NCBI GenBank assembly: GCA_015146655.1
Contig: VKHL01000113.1
Span: 1 to 33,552, forward strand
Source of the DNA: Ochromonas danica
Taxonomy: Eukaryota; Sar; Chrysophyceae; Chromulinales; Chromulinaceae
Direction of reading: 5' to 3'
DNA length: 33,552 nucleotides
Both the position numbers and the translations under genes were made by a program. A model generated the notes under the pieces. It searched no databases. It saw only the letters and a list, made by a program, of their open reading frames with translations, and was not told where the DNA came from. Shown piece after piece: positions 16,919 to 26,946 of this stretch; within the stretch, counting starts at the first letter, position 1, and every line of letters begins with the position of its first letter.

Positions 16919-19753
16919 ATGAGTCAACCAGCCGACCCTGCGAGTGAACTGAAGAACAAGTTTCTCAAGTGCGAAGCCTCGGTCAATGAAAGCAAAGTCC
17001 AAGTGCCTGAATCTCTGAAGTACAAGCTCTATGGGCTGGCCAAGCAAGTCGTCGTGGGGGACTGTAAAATGCCTCAGCCTCCCGCGTGAGTCTCTCCCCA
17101 CACACACTCACACTAAATATGCTCTGCCACGTGGTGACATTATTAATAATAGCTGGCTGTGTTTGTTAGGTCGAATGAGATTCTTCGTGCCAAGTGGGAC
17201 GGCTGGACTGCCTGCACGGGCATGGCCGTTGAGCAGGCCATGAAGGAATACATTTCTATCGTGGATGGTCTCGAGCCAGGCGTCAAGGCTCCCTTGGAGA
17301 AGCGCTTGTCTACCAAGAACTTGCTGGCCGAGGCGCCTGGCGGCATCAAACGCAAAGGGCGACTCTTCAAGCAGAGAGACCATTTCAAGGGGTGGCGGCC
17401 TCGACACTTCGTGCTGCAAGACTGCTTCTTGCACTACTACCTCGAGGCAGACGACCCCGTCCCCAGAGCTACTCTGGACCTCACAGGCTGCTCGGTGACA
17501 TCCAGCAAGGCAGTCTTTGTGGATGGCGTGGAGTACTTCCCCTTCACCATTTCGCACCCTCGGTCCAAAGCCACCTATCATCTCTCTTCGGACAGCAAGC
17601 TGGATGCCGATATGTGGGTGGCAAAGATTCTGGAGGTGGCTACTGCCAGTGGCTACTCTGCGGCCGCCGGTACCAGCGACAGCGTGGTAGGGGGAACTGG
17701 GAACACCGCAGAGGAGGTGTCAACTGGCAGCAGCTCTTATGCCGTGACCAAGCTAACTGACCACTTTCATGACACTCGATCCTATCTTTCCTCCGATCTT
17801 ATGCCTAAGCTAGAGCGCTTAGCGCAGCAGGTGCTGGACAGTCTGGATAGCTCTGCCCCTGGCTGGGACCCGCTGCTCGACAAGTCAGGCGTGGTGGCCA
17901 AGAAGAAGACCTCTCCTGGGCAGATCCATATCAAGGCAGAGATCAATCTGCCGTACTGTCTCTTCGATGTCTTCGCCTTGCTGACGGACATCAGCAGGCA
18001 GAAGGAGATCGACCCCTCCAGGGCAGTGCACGAGCGCGTGCAGGACATCTCCATGCACGCCTGGGTCGACTACATCCAGGCCAAAGGCATATGGCCTACT
18101 TCTCCGCGAGACTTCGTCAACTTTGCTAATTGGCGCTTGTTGACGAATGGGTCGGTCATGTTGCTGAGCTTCTCAGACCCTCTCTACTCTGAGATGAGAC
18201 CTGCCAAGGAGGGAATCGTGCGCGGGGAGATGTTGCTCGCTGGCTTCTTGCTAACCCCTCAGCCCGAAGGAACCAAGCTGGGTTATGTGCTTCATCTAGA
18301 TCTGAAAGGCTCCATCCCCAACACTGTGGTGGGTCTGGCGGCCAGCTCTCAGGCCATGCTGCTCGCCAACATCAAGAAGGTCTTGGACGGAGACAAGAAG
18401 AAGAACCCTGCCTCCTTGAAGTCTCCTTCCTACATGACTAACTATTCTGGTGAGTGTGTCTATCTGTCTGTCTCGTTGCATATGGACTAACTGACGCACA
18501 TGGTCTCTATTGTTGTCAGAGTTGGTGTCCCTCATGGCTGCGGATCGTGATGGGGGAAGCTCAGAGAAGGCAGGCTCTTCCAATGCCCCGAACAGCACCT
18601 CTGGCAAGAGCATTCCTCCTCATCGACGTGCCGTGATGGTCAAGTTGGCCAATCGCTCGATGAAGATCGGCAAGCTCTCTATGATTGTGCTGCTGCTGCC
18701 CACCTTGCTCTACTATGCAGTGGAGAGGTACCATGCTTCTCCCTATGTGACCACGTCTCTAAGACCAGTAGTGGCTTACATTGATTGGTGTTGTTTGTTA
18801 GTCGATTCCGCGCGGCGGCTTTCCTGGCGGGCATTCTGATCTCTTACCATTACCTGCTGCGACGCCATCTGGGCAAGCCCGAGGCCAAAGTGGCCAAGCA
18901 CTTTTCCTTGCAGATGCCTTCTGGTCGTCTTGTGACTCGATTTCCCGTGCAGATCGGTCGCCTGCTGGTGTACTTGGACAACAAGCGAGCTGACAGTGAG
19001 CTGGAGGTTACCTTCACTCACGTGGTCGTCAAGGCCTGCGCGCTAATCCTGCTGGAGATGCCGTCTCTCAACGGACACGTCATCGCTTCTTCCTTCTTTA
19101 GAGCCAAGACTCTGGGTGTTGATATGAGTGTTTCGATCGACGTGTCGTCCAAGGAGACGGTCTCCTTCAAGATCTGCGACGCCGACGCCAAGCCCTTAGA
19201 GTGCGTGGCTGACGAGCTGATCCAGGCATCTAAGACTCTGCGAGATGGCGGAGAAGTTGACAAAGGGTCTGCCTTCTTCAGCAAGCTGGACAGCTATCTT
19301 CCTGCAGTGGCGGCAGGTGGCATCAAGAGACTGCTGTACAACCTTGGCGCCATGTTTGGCATCTCCATTCCCTCCCTTGGCGTGGTGCCCTACCCCTTGG
19401 GAGTTTGCTCAGTGATCAACTCGCCCAACTTGGAGAAGGAGGAGGACATGGACATGACTGTCATCTCGGACGGAGGCGATGCCTTTGCTCCCATCACTGT
19501 CACCATGAGCGGCATGCGCATCGTGCCATCAGTCAACGAAAACAAGAGTGTGTCTGGCACCCCGGTGCTCAACTTCTCCGTGGCCATGAGCACCTACGCT
19601 GCTTCCATGACTGAAATGCGTCGCTTCTGCATGCGCCTGCAGGAGCTCTTGAATGACCCCACTCAGATCGACAAGCTGCACCTCAAAGCTGACTTTGATC
19701 GTCAAGAAGGAGCTAAGAGGAGGATGTTTTTCGGCAAGAATGGCAATAATTAG
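16919..19753 (+). CDS. ACBP-PH-START fusion with membrane hairpin and acyltransferase-like C-terminus
   Basis: Exons 16919-17085, 17170-18449, 18520-18727 and 18802-19753 join in frame to 868 aa (introns 84, 70 and 74 nt). Residues 1-90 are an acyl-CoA-binding domain (LKYKLYGLAKQVVVGDC, AKWDGWTACTGMAVEQA, YISIVDGL). A PH domain spans about 116-214 (RKGRLFKQRDHFKGWRPRHF to a terminal Trp helix). A START-type lipid-binding domain lies at about 265-460, including WPTSPRDFVNFANWRLL. Two hydrophobic stretches at about 533-570 form a likely hairpin. The rest (about 585-835) resembles the catalytic fold of 2-oxoacid dehydrogenase acyltransferases/CAT (FTHVVVKACALILLEMPSLNG, VDMSVSIDVSS), but lacks the HxxxDG motif. 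Likely role: sensing or moving acyl-CoA or lipid at a membrane, perhaps a contact site. Function is inferred from the domains. The gene is divergent from GPDH, a glycerolipid enzyme. Confidence 0.82.
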
Positions 19754-20195
19754 GATGGTGTGGCACAGTGGAGGACAGTGAGAGAGGGGGTGCGAGGAGG
19801 TGTGAGAGCGATCAATTACATACATTAGCATAAAATAGAGAGTGCATCTGTGGGACTAATAAGCACTTGCTTAGCCTTCCCAAGTGATTATCAGTATATA
19901 TTTGGGTGAGATAATGAAGTATTAAGTACTTATTCCTCACAGTAGATTACAAACCAGTGGCGGTGTCACACCGAGTGTTATCTATAGTTACGATGCGTGG
20001 GATAGAAACCGTTGGGATCGGGTTGTGTTCGATGACTGAACTTCCTCACTTTTTCAGTCTTTCTTGCAGTGTGTGGGGATTAGCGCCTGACATTCTCTTA
20101 TCCGCCTCGCCTGCCTCAGCTCAGCTCAGCCTCTATAGCCCACCAGCCACAGCCACAGCCTACTAGCGTCATCTCATAGCTCGCCCTCCTGAGAG
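19754..20195. other. Intergenic region between the fusion gene and the PH-domain gene
   Basis: About 440 nt containing the 3' end of one plus-strand gene and the 5' region of the next. An AT-rich stretch lies at 19800-19950, then a CT/CA-rich leader (CAGCTCAGCTCAGC and CCACAGCCACAGCC) just before the ATG. No ORF or RNA gene is convincing. Confidence 0.5.
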
Positions 20196-23100
20196 ATGGA
20201 GACTGATCGAGAGAACTTAAGTCCAATTGCCATCAATTCGGGTAGGAATAGTCCCGCGAGAGCTGGATTGAGTCCGAAGTCCCCAGATATGGTCCAATCT
20301 GAGCAATCCTATGCCACGAAGCCAAAGCTTCCCACTAAAACATCTCCCAGCTTGAGGAGATTCCAACAAGCCAGCGAACGCAGAAAAGGAGGCTCGCAGC
20401 TCTCTTTTTCCCCCAACAAGATGTGGTCCGAAGCCCTGCAGGGTCTGCGCAAGGAGCAAGAGGAGCGCTCCGTCTTGGAGAGGCAGAAGAACCTCGCAGT
20501 GGTTGAAGACGGCGTCGCCTCCAAGCGAATCAATCAATTCAAAGACATGATTCTCCAGCAGCAGCCTAACGTTGAGGAGCGCGCGGAGTGTTGGAAGCTG
20601 TTGAAGGACTTCCTGAACGACCCCGAGGTGCTCTATGAGGTGGATCGCCACTTGTCCAGAGGTCCGGAGCGCTTCGTGCTGGGCGACACACATCTCTATG
20701 CCGCTGCGAACATCAGCTTCGACCTCAACCTCTTCTTGCATAAAATAGTGGACAGCAGGGAGAAGTACTTCCCGCTGCTCTGCGGGGTGCGCTGTGAGAG
20801 GAAATCGAAGTACCCGATCAAGGTGCTCGCGATGGCGGCCAAGGGCATGAACGACCAGTTCTACGTCGCTGTCATGATAAAGTCTCTTCTTGCTACAAAC
20901 ATTCCTCCTGACACCGTCTTCGGACTGACAGACGTGCTCTTCTTGAGCAATGAGGACCGCAGCTCCAAGATTGCTGAGAAGACTTTTGAGCTCGTTGCCC
21001 ATACTGATGCTGAATGGGACGATTTTACTTACTATGAAGAAGACGACGGGTACTTGGATGATGTTGATAACTGTAAGGAGGAGCGCTTATCTCTTGAGGA
21101 TAGTGGTAAAAAGGAGAAAGAGGGAGGAGATGTGCTGCAAAGTCAAGAGAAGGAAGTTACTGAAGTTGAAGACTTCGGAAACATCTCTTTGCACTCTCCC
21201 TATCATCTCCAAATGCCTTCAGTTGAGACTGACTCTTCTGAGCATTCGCAAGAAGAAGACTTCGCAGATGATTTGCGAATTCTGGATATTGCTCCCATCT
21301 CTCTGCCTCCTCGCGGACTGGATAACAGCCAATCCAGTACTTCCGAGGCTGTTTCTCTTCCCCTTCCTTTACAAGTAGCCCCTCTAGCAGTTGATGTGGT
21401 CACTACCTCCTGGCATGTGGAGGGTAATTTGTTATCTTCTCGCAGTCACCCTTCCTGTGCTCTCGTCCCTTTGGACATAACTGCTGTGAAGGAAACTGGC
21501 AGCTGCGACAAACTGTTTGTGGCTGCGACAGAGTCCAGCACTCTGGTAATCAGTAACAATATGAAGTATTTCCAGGCCGACACAAAATGTGTTGTGGAGC
21601 ACAATCGTGCGTATGAATGGATTCGCGGGACATCTATGGCAGGGTAAGGGCTCTAATGTTGTTATGATCAGGGCTAATGGCTTAACTCTGTGTGTATTAG
21701 GTGGCTTTACAAATGGCCAAGCAAATACAATGGATTTGGACAGCCTCATCGAAGATATTTCATTTTGCGCGATAATCTTCTGTGCTACTACACTAGCCGT
21801 CCGTTAAATGACGCTGACTATCAGAGAGTGAAGATCTTCTACGTAACTGAAGACACACAGCTAGAGCTTTGCACCCGCATGTTCACTCGCTGTTTGAAAA
21901 TATCTGTCCCCGCTGCTGCTGATGCTCTCTGGATTCGCTTTCCTGAGTCTGGCAGGCAAGAAAGCCTGTGGTTGCACGCATTGCAACAGTCCATTGCTTT
22001 GCAGAGCACGAAGAGACTTTCCTTGTCCAGTACGATCAAGACTGTATGGTATCCCGATGTCACAAAAGAGGGAACGTACGATATCATTTCCGTTGACGCC
22101 ACCATGGTGAATGATGGCAAGTACGTCAAAGTGGCATTGTTTCAATTTCAGCGGGACAGTGCAAGCCGAACAGGCTGGACTGGAACTGACCAAGAAGCAG
22201 GTGAAGCTCAATTCAATGGGGAGATGCATGTTGAAGGTTATGATAAAGCTTATTCTGGTCGTGTTCAATACTCTATGGATATAATTGCCAATGAGGTGGA
22301 AAAGATGCAGATTGAGCTCGTGTTGACTAATGAGATGCCTCTCACTCAGCCATCCCTGCGATGCGTCAAGATATACGGAGACAAGATCCTACTGGGAGGA
22401 GCAGGAGCCTTCTTGGCAGTAGGAATGATAGGTCGAACCACTGATCTGTCCTTCGGCCCTCATCGTCGAGTTCTTTATGTTTTACCAGTTTCTCAGCAAG
22501 GCACAGGAACTGCAGGCAGTCTCTTGTCAGAAGAAGACTCATCTCCTCGACCAGAACCTATAAGCGCTCGATTTGGACACAATAGCGACGCTGAAATTCG
22601 CTTTTTTGCTTGGGCTGAGCTGACAGATATCTTCGTTGCCGGTGATGATTGTCGCACTCTTTCTTTTTGGTTTTTGCCGAAGGAGCAGACGTCCCAGGAG
22701 CTCGTCACTTCTCCTAACCCTTCCTCCAGAAGACCTGGATATTATTATGGGTGTAGACCTGAATTTCAGTCCATATTTTCGCTTTCGCAGGTCGATCCCG
22801 AGAGAAGATTTGCTGACGAGCGAATTACAGCTTTGACATTTCTGAAAGAGCACACGCACCTATTGGTCTCCACGACCAAGCGCCTTCTGCTGCTGGAGGT
22901 GGCCTATATGCCACCAACTGCTGAACAAAGAAGGCGAAGCAATTCACAATCTAGCAATGATCATCGGTTTGGAGTGGTGGGCTATATTGATGTGGACACG
23001 GTGGAGAGATCTGATCAGCTGGGACTCTTTGCTCTCAATGTCATTGACCCTGTGCAGCAGCAGCTTGCTTCTTTAATCAATCTCCAAAGCAGCAGCAACA

Positions 23101-23438
23101 GCAGCACCAACAACAATAACAACAACGGCAATATGAGCACCAACATCAACAATAGCTCTAGCCAGAGTCACAATAGCCACAGCAGTGGCAGTTATCGTCA
23201 AAGCCCTCTGCTAGTGGAAAAGAGGTTGAGCCATCGATCCTCCTCGTTCATGGAGAAGCGCATCGTGTTTTGGCGCCTAACCTCAGAAGAGGTGGCAGAG
23301 GAGTTGGAAACTGGAGGGAAGAAGAGCGAAGAGCCCGAGCAAAAGCATTGCTTGCTGAGCAGGCAGGAGTGGTCCAACGAGCGCTTTGCTTCCCTGCTCC
23401 GATCCATCCAGCCTGTCCCCACTCCCAATCTGTCCTAG
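20196..23438 (+). CDS. Large PH-domain protein, otherwise unassigned
   Basis: Exons 20196-21643 and 21701-23438 (57-nt intron) join in frame to 1061 aa. The first 80 residues are Ser/Pro-rich. Residues about 95-270 form a helical domain (RINQFKDMILQQQPNVEERA, CWKLLKDFLNDPEVL, FDLNLFLHKIVDSREKYFPL) that I do not recognise. An acidic disordered stretch follows. A PH domain at about 483-590 begins at the splice junction (GWLYKWPSKYNG, RRYFILRDNLLCYY) and ends in a Trp helix (ESLWLHALQQSIAL). The last 470 residues are beta-rich and may form a propeller (TDLSFGPHRRVLYVLPV, DAEIRFFAWAELTDIFVAGD, ITALTFLKEHTHLLVST), interrupted by an Asn/Ser run near 23090-23180. The PH domain suggests phosphoinositide or protein binding at a membrane. 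A vesicle-traffic scaffold is possible but unproven. Confidence 0.7.
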
Positions 23439-23618
23439 CCTCTCTTTCATATCAATTCACTTTCGACTACCTTGCATGCAGTGGCAATTGTGAATGATAC
23501 CTAATTTAATTCATTCAGTCAACCACTAATGACTGTAAGGCAATAATAGTACAATAATAGTTAAATTAATATGGCAGGACTAGAAGCAAATCAAACAAAT
23601 GGGATCAGCTCTTTGTTC

Positions 23619-24008
23619 TTAGTTGAGATCTTTTCCGCGGCGTTTGTTGAAGGTGTTGTCTACCTTGGCCTCGTCCAGTCTCTGTTGCTCCAGCGCCTGT
23701 TCGCCAGGGCGGAGCAGCACTGGGATAGCCGCAGTGATGATAGCCAGCACCGCAGCTGCGGGAAGCACCCAGCCAGGAGCTGAGACCGCTCCATACACAT
23801 AGTCATCAGGCTTGGCCTCCACGGCAGCAGCAGCGCTGAGCAGTGAAGGCAGCCAGCTGGAAGCTTCAAGAGGGGCGGACATGGAGAGAGCACTTCCTCT
23901 TTTAACATGAAGCTGTCTCAATCCTCTTGAGGATAAGCAAGGAACAAATGCTTGCACGAAAGCCAGCCAAAGAGCACAAAGAAAGCAAAGTAATGGCACG
24001 GACTGCAT
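23619..24008 (-). CDS. Small plastid-targeted membrane protein
   Basis: Single exon, 129 aa. A classic signal peptide (1-20, PLLCFLCALWLAFVQA) is followed by Phe at the predicted +1 position (FVPCLSSRGLRQLHVKRG) and a basic Ser-rich transit peptide. This is the bipartite leader used to cross the extra membranes of complex red plastids. A second cleavage near 43 (SALSM|SAPLE) is plausible. The mature part is about 85 aa: a short helix, then PDDYVYGAVSAPGW, one membrane helix (about 79-99) and a charged tail (PGEQALEQQRLDEAK). The single helix flanked by AVSAPGW and RPGE suggests a thylakoid or envelope protein of a conserved algal family, but I cannot name it. The ATG is the first in frame. 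A palindrome sits about 95 bp upstream. Confidence 0.75.
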   Translation of the reverse strand: MQSVPLLCFLCALWLAFVQAFVPCLSSRGLRQLHVKRGSALSMSAPLEASSWLPSLLSAAAAVEAKPDDYVYGAVSAPGWVLPAAAVLAIITAAIPVLLRPGEQALEQQRLDEAKVDNTFNKRRGKDLN

Positions 24009-24100
24009 AGTTGAAGTAGTTTGGTTTGTTGTCTTTCTTTGTCAGAGGCGCTTCACTTCGCTGGCGAGATGTGACGCCCCACGCAAACAATAATTAGATC

Positions 24101-24118
24101 TGGATTCCATGGAATCCA
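24101..24118. promoter_or_regulatory. 18-bp perfect palindrome containing ATTCCATGGAAT
   Basis: TGGATTCCATGGAATCCA is a perfect inverted repeat, the longest version of the recurrent word. It lies 93 bp upstream of the ATG of the plastid protein gene and downstream of the nucleoredoxin-like gene, in a 254-nt gap. Confidence 0.5.
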
Positions 24119-24262
24119 TATGAGTTCTCATTTTGTTGCAACCTTCAGACACCAAAATAAACTTGTGATCTTCGCTGTCAATATATTCCTATTGTGAAGT
24201 CGATGGTAAGGGGGGAGAGAGAGGACTACATGTATCAAGAGATTACACTATCTCCATGTAAT

Positions 24263-25165
24263 CTACCGCAGCAGTGCTTCTAGGAGTGGCCGAGGCATCC
24301 AACCTTGCAGAATGCCTCGAAGGAATCGCTTAACAGCAGCTTTGGCTTCCGCTATCCGCCTAGCGATGGCCTGCTTCAACGGACCTGGCACCAACTTGGA
24401 CAAGTTAGCGCCTTGCCAAGGGAACTGTAGGCCGTGTTGATCCTTCATGACCGCTGTACGAGCATCAGTGGTCAAGACGTTTCCTTGGGCATCGATGAGG
24501 ACGAGGTGGGGGATGCCCTTCAAGCCGAGAGGTCCCCCCAGGCGCTGCATGGCCTGCTGAGCCTTCTCCATGGGCACAGCCAGCCAAGGCATCTTCTGAT
24601 AATATCCCAGAAACTCCTCCTGCGATCTATCGCCACTGATCCAGATGACCTCCAGGCCCTTGTTCTTCTTGGCCAGGCTCTGGTAGAACTTGACTAGCAT
24701 GGGGGTGAACTGTCTGCAGGGCGGGCACCAACTAGCCGAGAAGTAGAGCGCGATGTACTTCTTGTCCTTCAGAAGAGAGTAGGTGTCCAGCTCGTAGACG
24801 GCGACCTGCGGATTTCCCTGTTCGTCTGCCTCGGCAGTGCCCCAGGCATAGAGAGAGTCTCCCAGCAGCTGCTCGAAGACTGTTCGCTCGCGCTCAGCCG
24901 CGGGGGCAGCAGCTGCTTCAGACAGGTCCAGGTCCTCTCCTTCTGCTACGAGCTGCTCGTCTGTGGAAGTCTCCGCGCTGACTGCAGCTTCCTGCGCGCT
25001 GGCCAAGGAAAGTCCCCATCCCCCACCCACGCCCCAATCTTGCATCAAGCAAAGGCCAAAAACAGCCAGCAAGAAGATCAAATGCAGGCACTTCCTTCCA
25101 ATGGAAGATGATGCCATTGATTTCCTCTGGGAAGACAGCTGGTGAGGTTTTCTTGCAGCAACCAT
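24263..25165 (-). CDS. Nucleoredoxin/tryparedoxin-like protein with signal sequence
   Basis: Single exon, 300 aa. A basic N-terminus and hydrophobic helix (about 27-41) form a signal peptide or anchor, possibly cut at LASA|QEA. An acidic Ala-rich linker follows to about 95. The thioredoxin fold starts near 121 and carries the redox motif ASWCPPC (144-150), the form typical of nucleoredoxin and tryparedoxin, then VIWISGDRSQEEFLGYY and the cis-Pro loop GIPHLVLID. The end is basic and amphipathic. It likely reduces or isomerises disulfides in a compartment reached through the ER. There is no Phe after the signal, so plastid delivery is less supported than for the other two targeted proteins. The ATG at 25165 is the first in frame. 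It is divergent from the SDR gene, with two shared palindromes between them. Confidence 0.82.
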   Translation of the reverse strand: MVAARKPHQLSSQRKSMASSSIGRKCLHLIFLLAVFGLCLMQDWGVGGGWGLSLASAQEAAVSAETSTDEQLVAEGEDLDLSEAAAAPAAERERTVFEQLLGDSLYAWGTAEADEQGNPQVAVYELDTYSLLKDKKYIALYFSASWCPPCRQFTPMLVKFYQSLAKKNKGLEVIWISGDRSQEEFLGYYQKMPWLAVPMEKAQQAMQRLGGPLGLKGIPHLVLIDAQGNVLTTDARTAVMKDQHGLQFPWQGANLSKLVPGPLKQAIARRIAEAKAAVKRFLRGILQGWMPRPLLEALLR

Positions 25166-25270
25166 TTTCTTCTCATCAATGATGACCTTCGCCCTCTGTC
25201 ATCGCCTCTTCTTCTTCCCTCTACACGCCACACGGGGCACACACACACACACCACAGCAGTGCTCTATGG

Positions 25271-25282
25271 ATTCCATGGAAT
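25271..25282. promoter_or_regulatory. ATTCCATGGAAT palindrome (first of a pair)
   Basis: Perfect 12-mer between the divergent nucleoredoxin-like and SDR genes, about 106 bp from the minus-strand ATG and 99 bp from the plus-strand ATG. Its centre is 25 bp from that of the second copy. Confidence 0.5.
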
Positions 25283-25295
25283 AAGTTGGGTGGAG

Positions 25296-25307
25296 ATTCC
25301 ATGGAAT
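25296..25307. promoter_or_regulatory. ATTCCATGGAAT palindrome (second of a pair)
   Basis: Perfect 12-mer, 74 bp upstream of the SDR ATG and 131 bp upstream of the nucleoredoxin-like ATG. It could act on both genes. Confidence 0.5.
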
Positions 25308-25380
25308 GACCGTTCATCCCTTGCTTGGAATTGGTTCCTTCTTGCTAAAGTTCAATCAGAATTCCCCAGGAGGCTGCAAG

Positions 25381-26500
25381 ATGAAGATCATCAATTTGTT
25401 TTACTTGTTGGTTCCCGCCATCATTCTGGGCGTCTTCTTCAGGAGTGATTCTGACCTCACTCTCTTCTTCACGCCTTCTCCCCCAGCGCAGGCCTACGCA
25501 GGAGAAGTGGTCTGGATTGTGGGCGCCTCCAGTGGCATTGGCGCTGCGCTCGCACTGGAGCTGGCCAGGTTTGGTGCGCACGTCGTCCTGTCAGCGCGGC
25601 GGGCCGAGCAGCTGCAGGCTCTGGCCCAGCAGATCGTGTCGGCGGGCGGCCCGGAGCCTCTCGTGCTGCCCTTCGACGTCACCCAGCTGGACACTCACCA
25701 GACAGCCTTCGACCAGGTGCTGAGCAAGTTCGGCAAGCTGGACGTGCTGGTGCTTAACGCGGGTCGCTCTCAGCGCAACCTGGCCGTGGAGACGCCCTTC
25801 GAGGTGACGAGGGACATCTTGGAGCTCAACTTCTTCTCTCTCGTGCACCTTAACAAGGTCGTGCTGCCCAAGCTCATCGAGCAGAAGAAAGGGCAGATCG
25901 TGGTGATGAGCTCTGTCTCAGGTCTGCTGGGCACCACTGTCGCCTCATCGTACTCGGCCTCCAAGTACGCCCTGGTAAGACCTCCTCCTCCTCCACCTCA
26001 CATGACCTTACCTTGCCTCTGGTGGCCTCACCTTCTGTTTGACGCAGCACGGCTACTTCAACGCCTTGAGGTCAGAGGTCAGTCTGCACAACGTGGCCGT
26101 GAGCCTCGTCTGCCCCGGGCCAGTGGAGACGGAGATCTCCTCGCACTCCTTCGTCAACCCCGGCTACCCTCGCCAGAAGGAGGGCAAGAAGATGAGCGCA
26201 GAGCGCTGCGCCTCTCTGGTGGTGCGCGGACTGTACCGCGGCCAGGACGAGATGTGGATCTCTGACCAGCCAGTGCTGTCCATCGCCTACCTCTCTGTCT
26301 ATGCCCCGGGACTCACCCGCAAGATCTTCAGTCACTTCCTCGGCCCTGCACGAGTCAAGGCCTTGCAAGGTGGACACAATATCTACGACTTCAAGGTGAG
26401 ATCTCTCTGACCTCTCCTCCTCCTCCTCCTCCTCCACCTCCTTCACCTCTCTGTTGTGTGGTAGGCAATCGTGTCCTTGGGTCTTAAGAAGTCTGACTGA
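25381..26500 (+). CDS. Short-chain dehydrogenase/reductase, DHRS7-like, with C-terminal KKSD
   Basis: Exons 25381-25974, 26048-26395 and 26465-26500 (introns 73 and 69 nt) join in frame to 325 aa. An N-terminal hydrophobic helix (about 5-20) is a signal anchor. The classical SDR motifs are present: GASSGIG (48-54) for the cofactor, a DV pair at about 99-100, LNAG (125-128), the catalytic Ser near 178, and YSASK (Tyr191, Lys195). PGPVET follows after the first intron. The Arg-rich site (SARRAE) after strand 2 suggests NADP(H). It resembles DHRS7-type ER retinoid/steroid/carbonyl reductases; the substrate is unknown. The last exon is only 36 nt and ends in KKSD, which fits the KKxx ER-retrieval signal. 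The start is the ATG just before the anchor; an upstream in-frame extension has no ATG and is less likely. Confidence 0.85.
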
Positions 26501-26606
26501 GTGACTGGGGGATGGGAGTAGTAGGTACAGTAATAGCTACCTGTGTGTCACTGTGTAGATGAGATGCTACACTGTGTGGTAATCCTCGCTGACTAGTTAG
26601 ACTACT

Positions 26607-26691
26607 AGTCTAGTACTATAACTAACTAGTCTAGTAACTAGTCTAGTACTATAACTAACTAGTAACTAGTCTAGTACTATAACTAACTAGT
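26607..26691. repeat. Direct repeat of a 24-bp CTAG-rich unit
   Basis: AGTCTAGTACTATAACTAAC followed by TAGT occurs at 26607-26630, 26640-26663 and 26668-26691, with variable CTAGTAA filler between. Degenerate copies continue to about 26756. Confidence 0.8.
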
Positions 26692-26936
26692 AACTAGTCT
26701 AGTAACTAGTAACTAACTAGTCTAGGTAGTCTAGTAACTAGTAACTAACTAGTCTAATGATAATAGTCATGGTCATTATCATCTTATCTATCTACAAGAC
26801 ATGCACTATAACCATGCACACAGTAGTCTACAACTATTGTACACTGTAGACCATCTACAATGGCTACATCTGCTGTATCTAGTCTAGACAGCTAGATAGC
26901 CAGATAGCCAGACTAACCCAAACCCAGCCAGTCTTG

Positions 26937-26946
26937 TTAAGTTAAC
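26937..26946. promoter_or_regulatory. TTAAGTTAAC word
   Basis: Copy of the recurrent word, 256 bp upstream of the RSH ATG. Function is inferred only from recurrence. Confidence 0.3.

Noticed and set aside
20217-21002. 261-codon minus-strand frame over the PH-domain gene
   Set aside because: It is antisense to a coherent plus-strand protein, with no recognisable motif.
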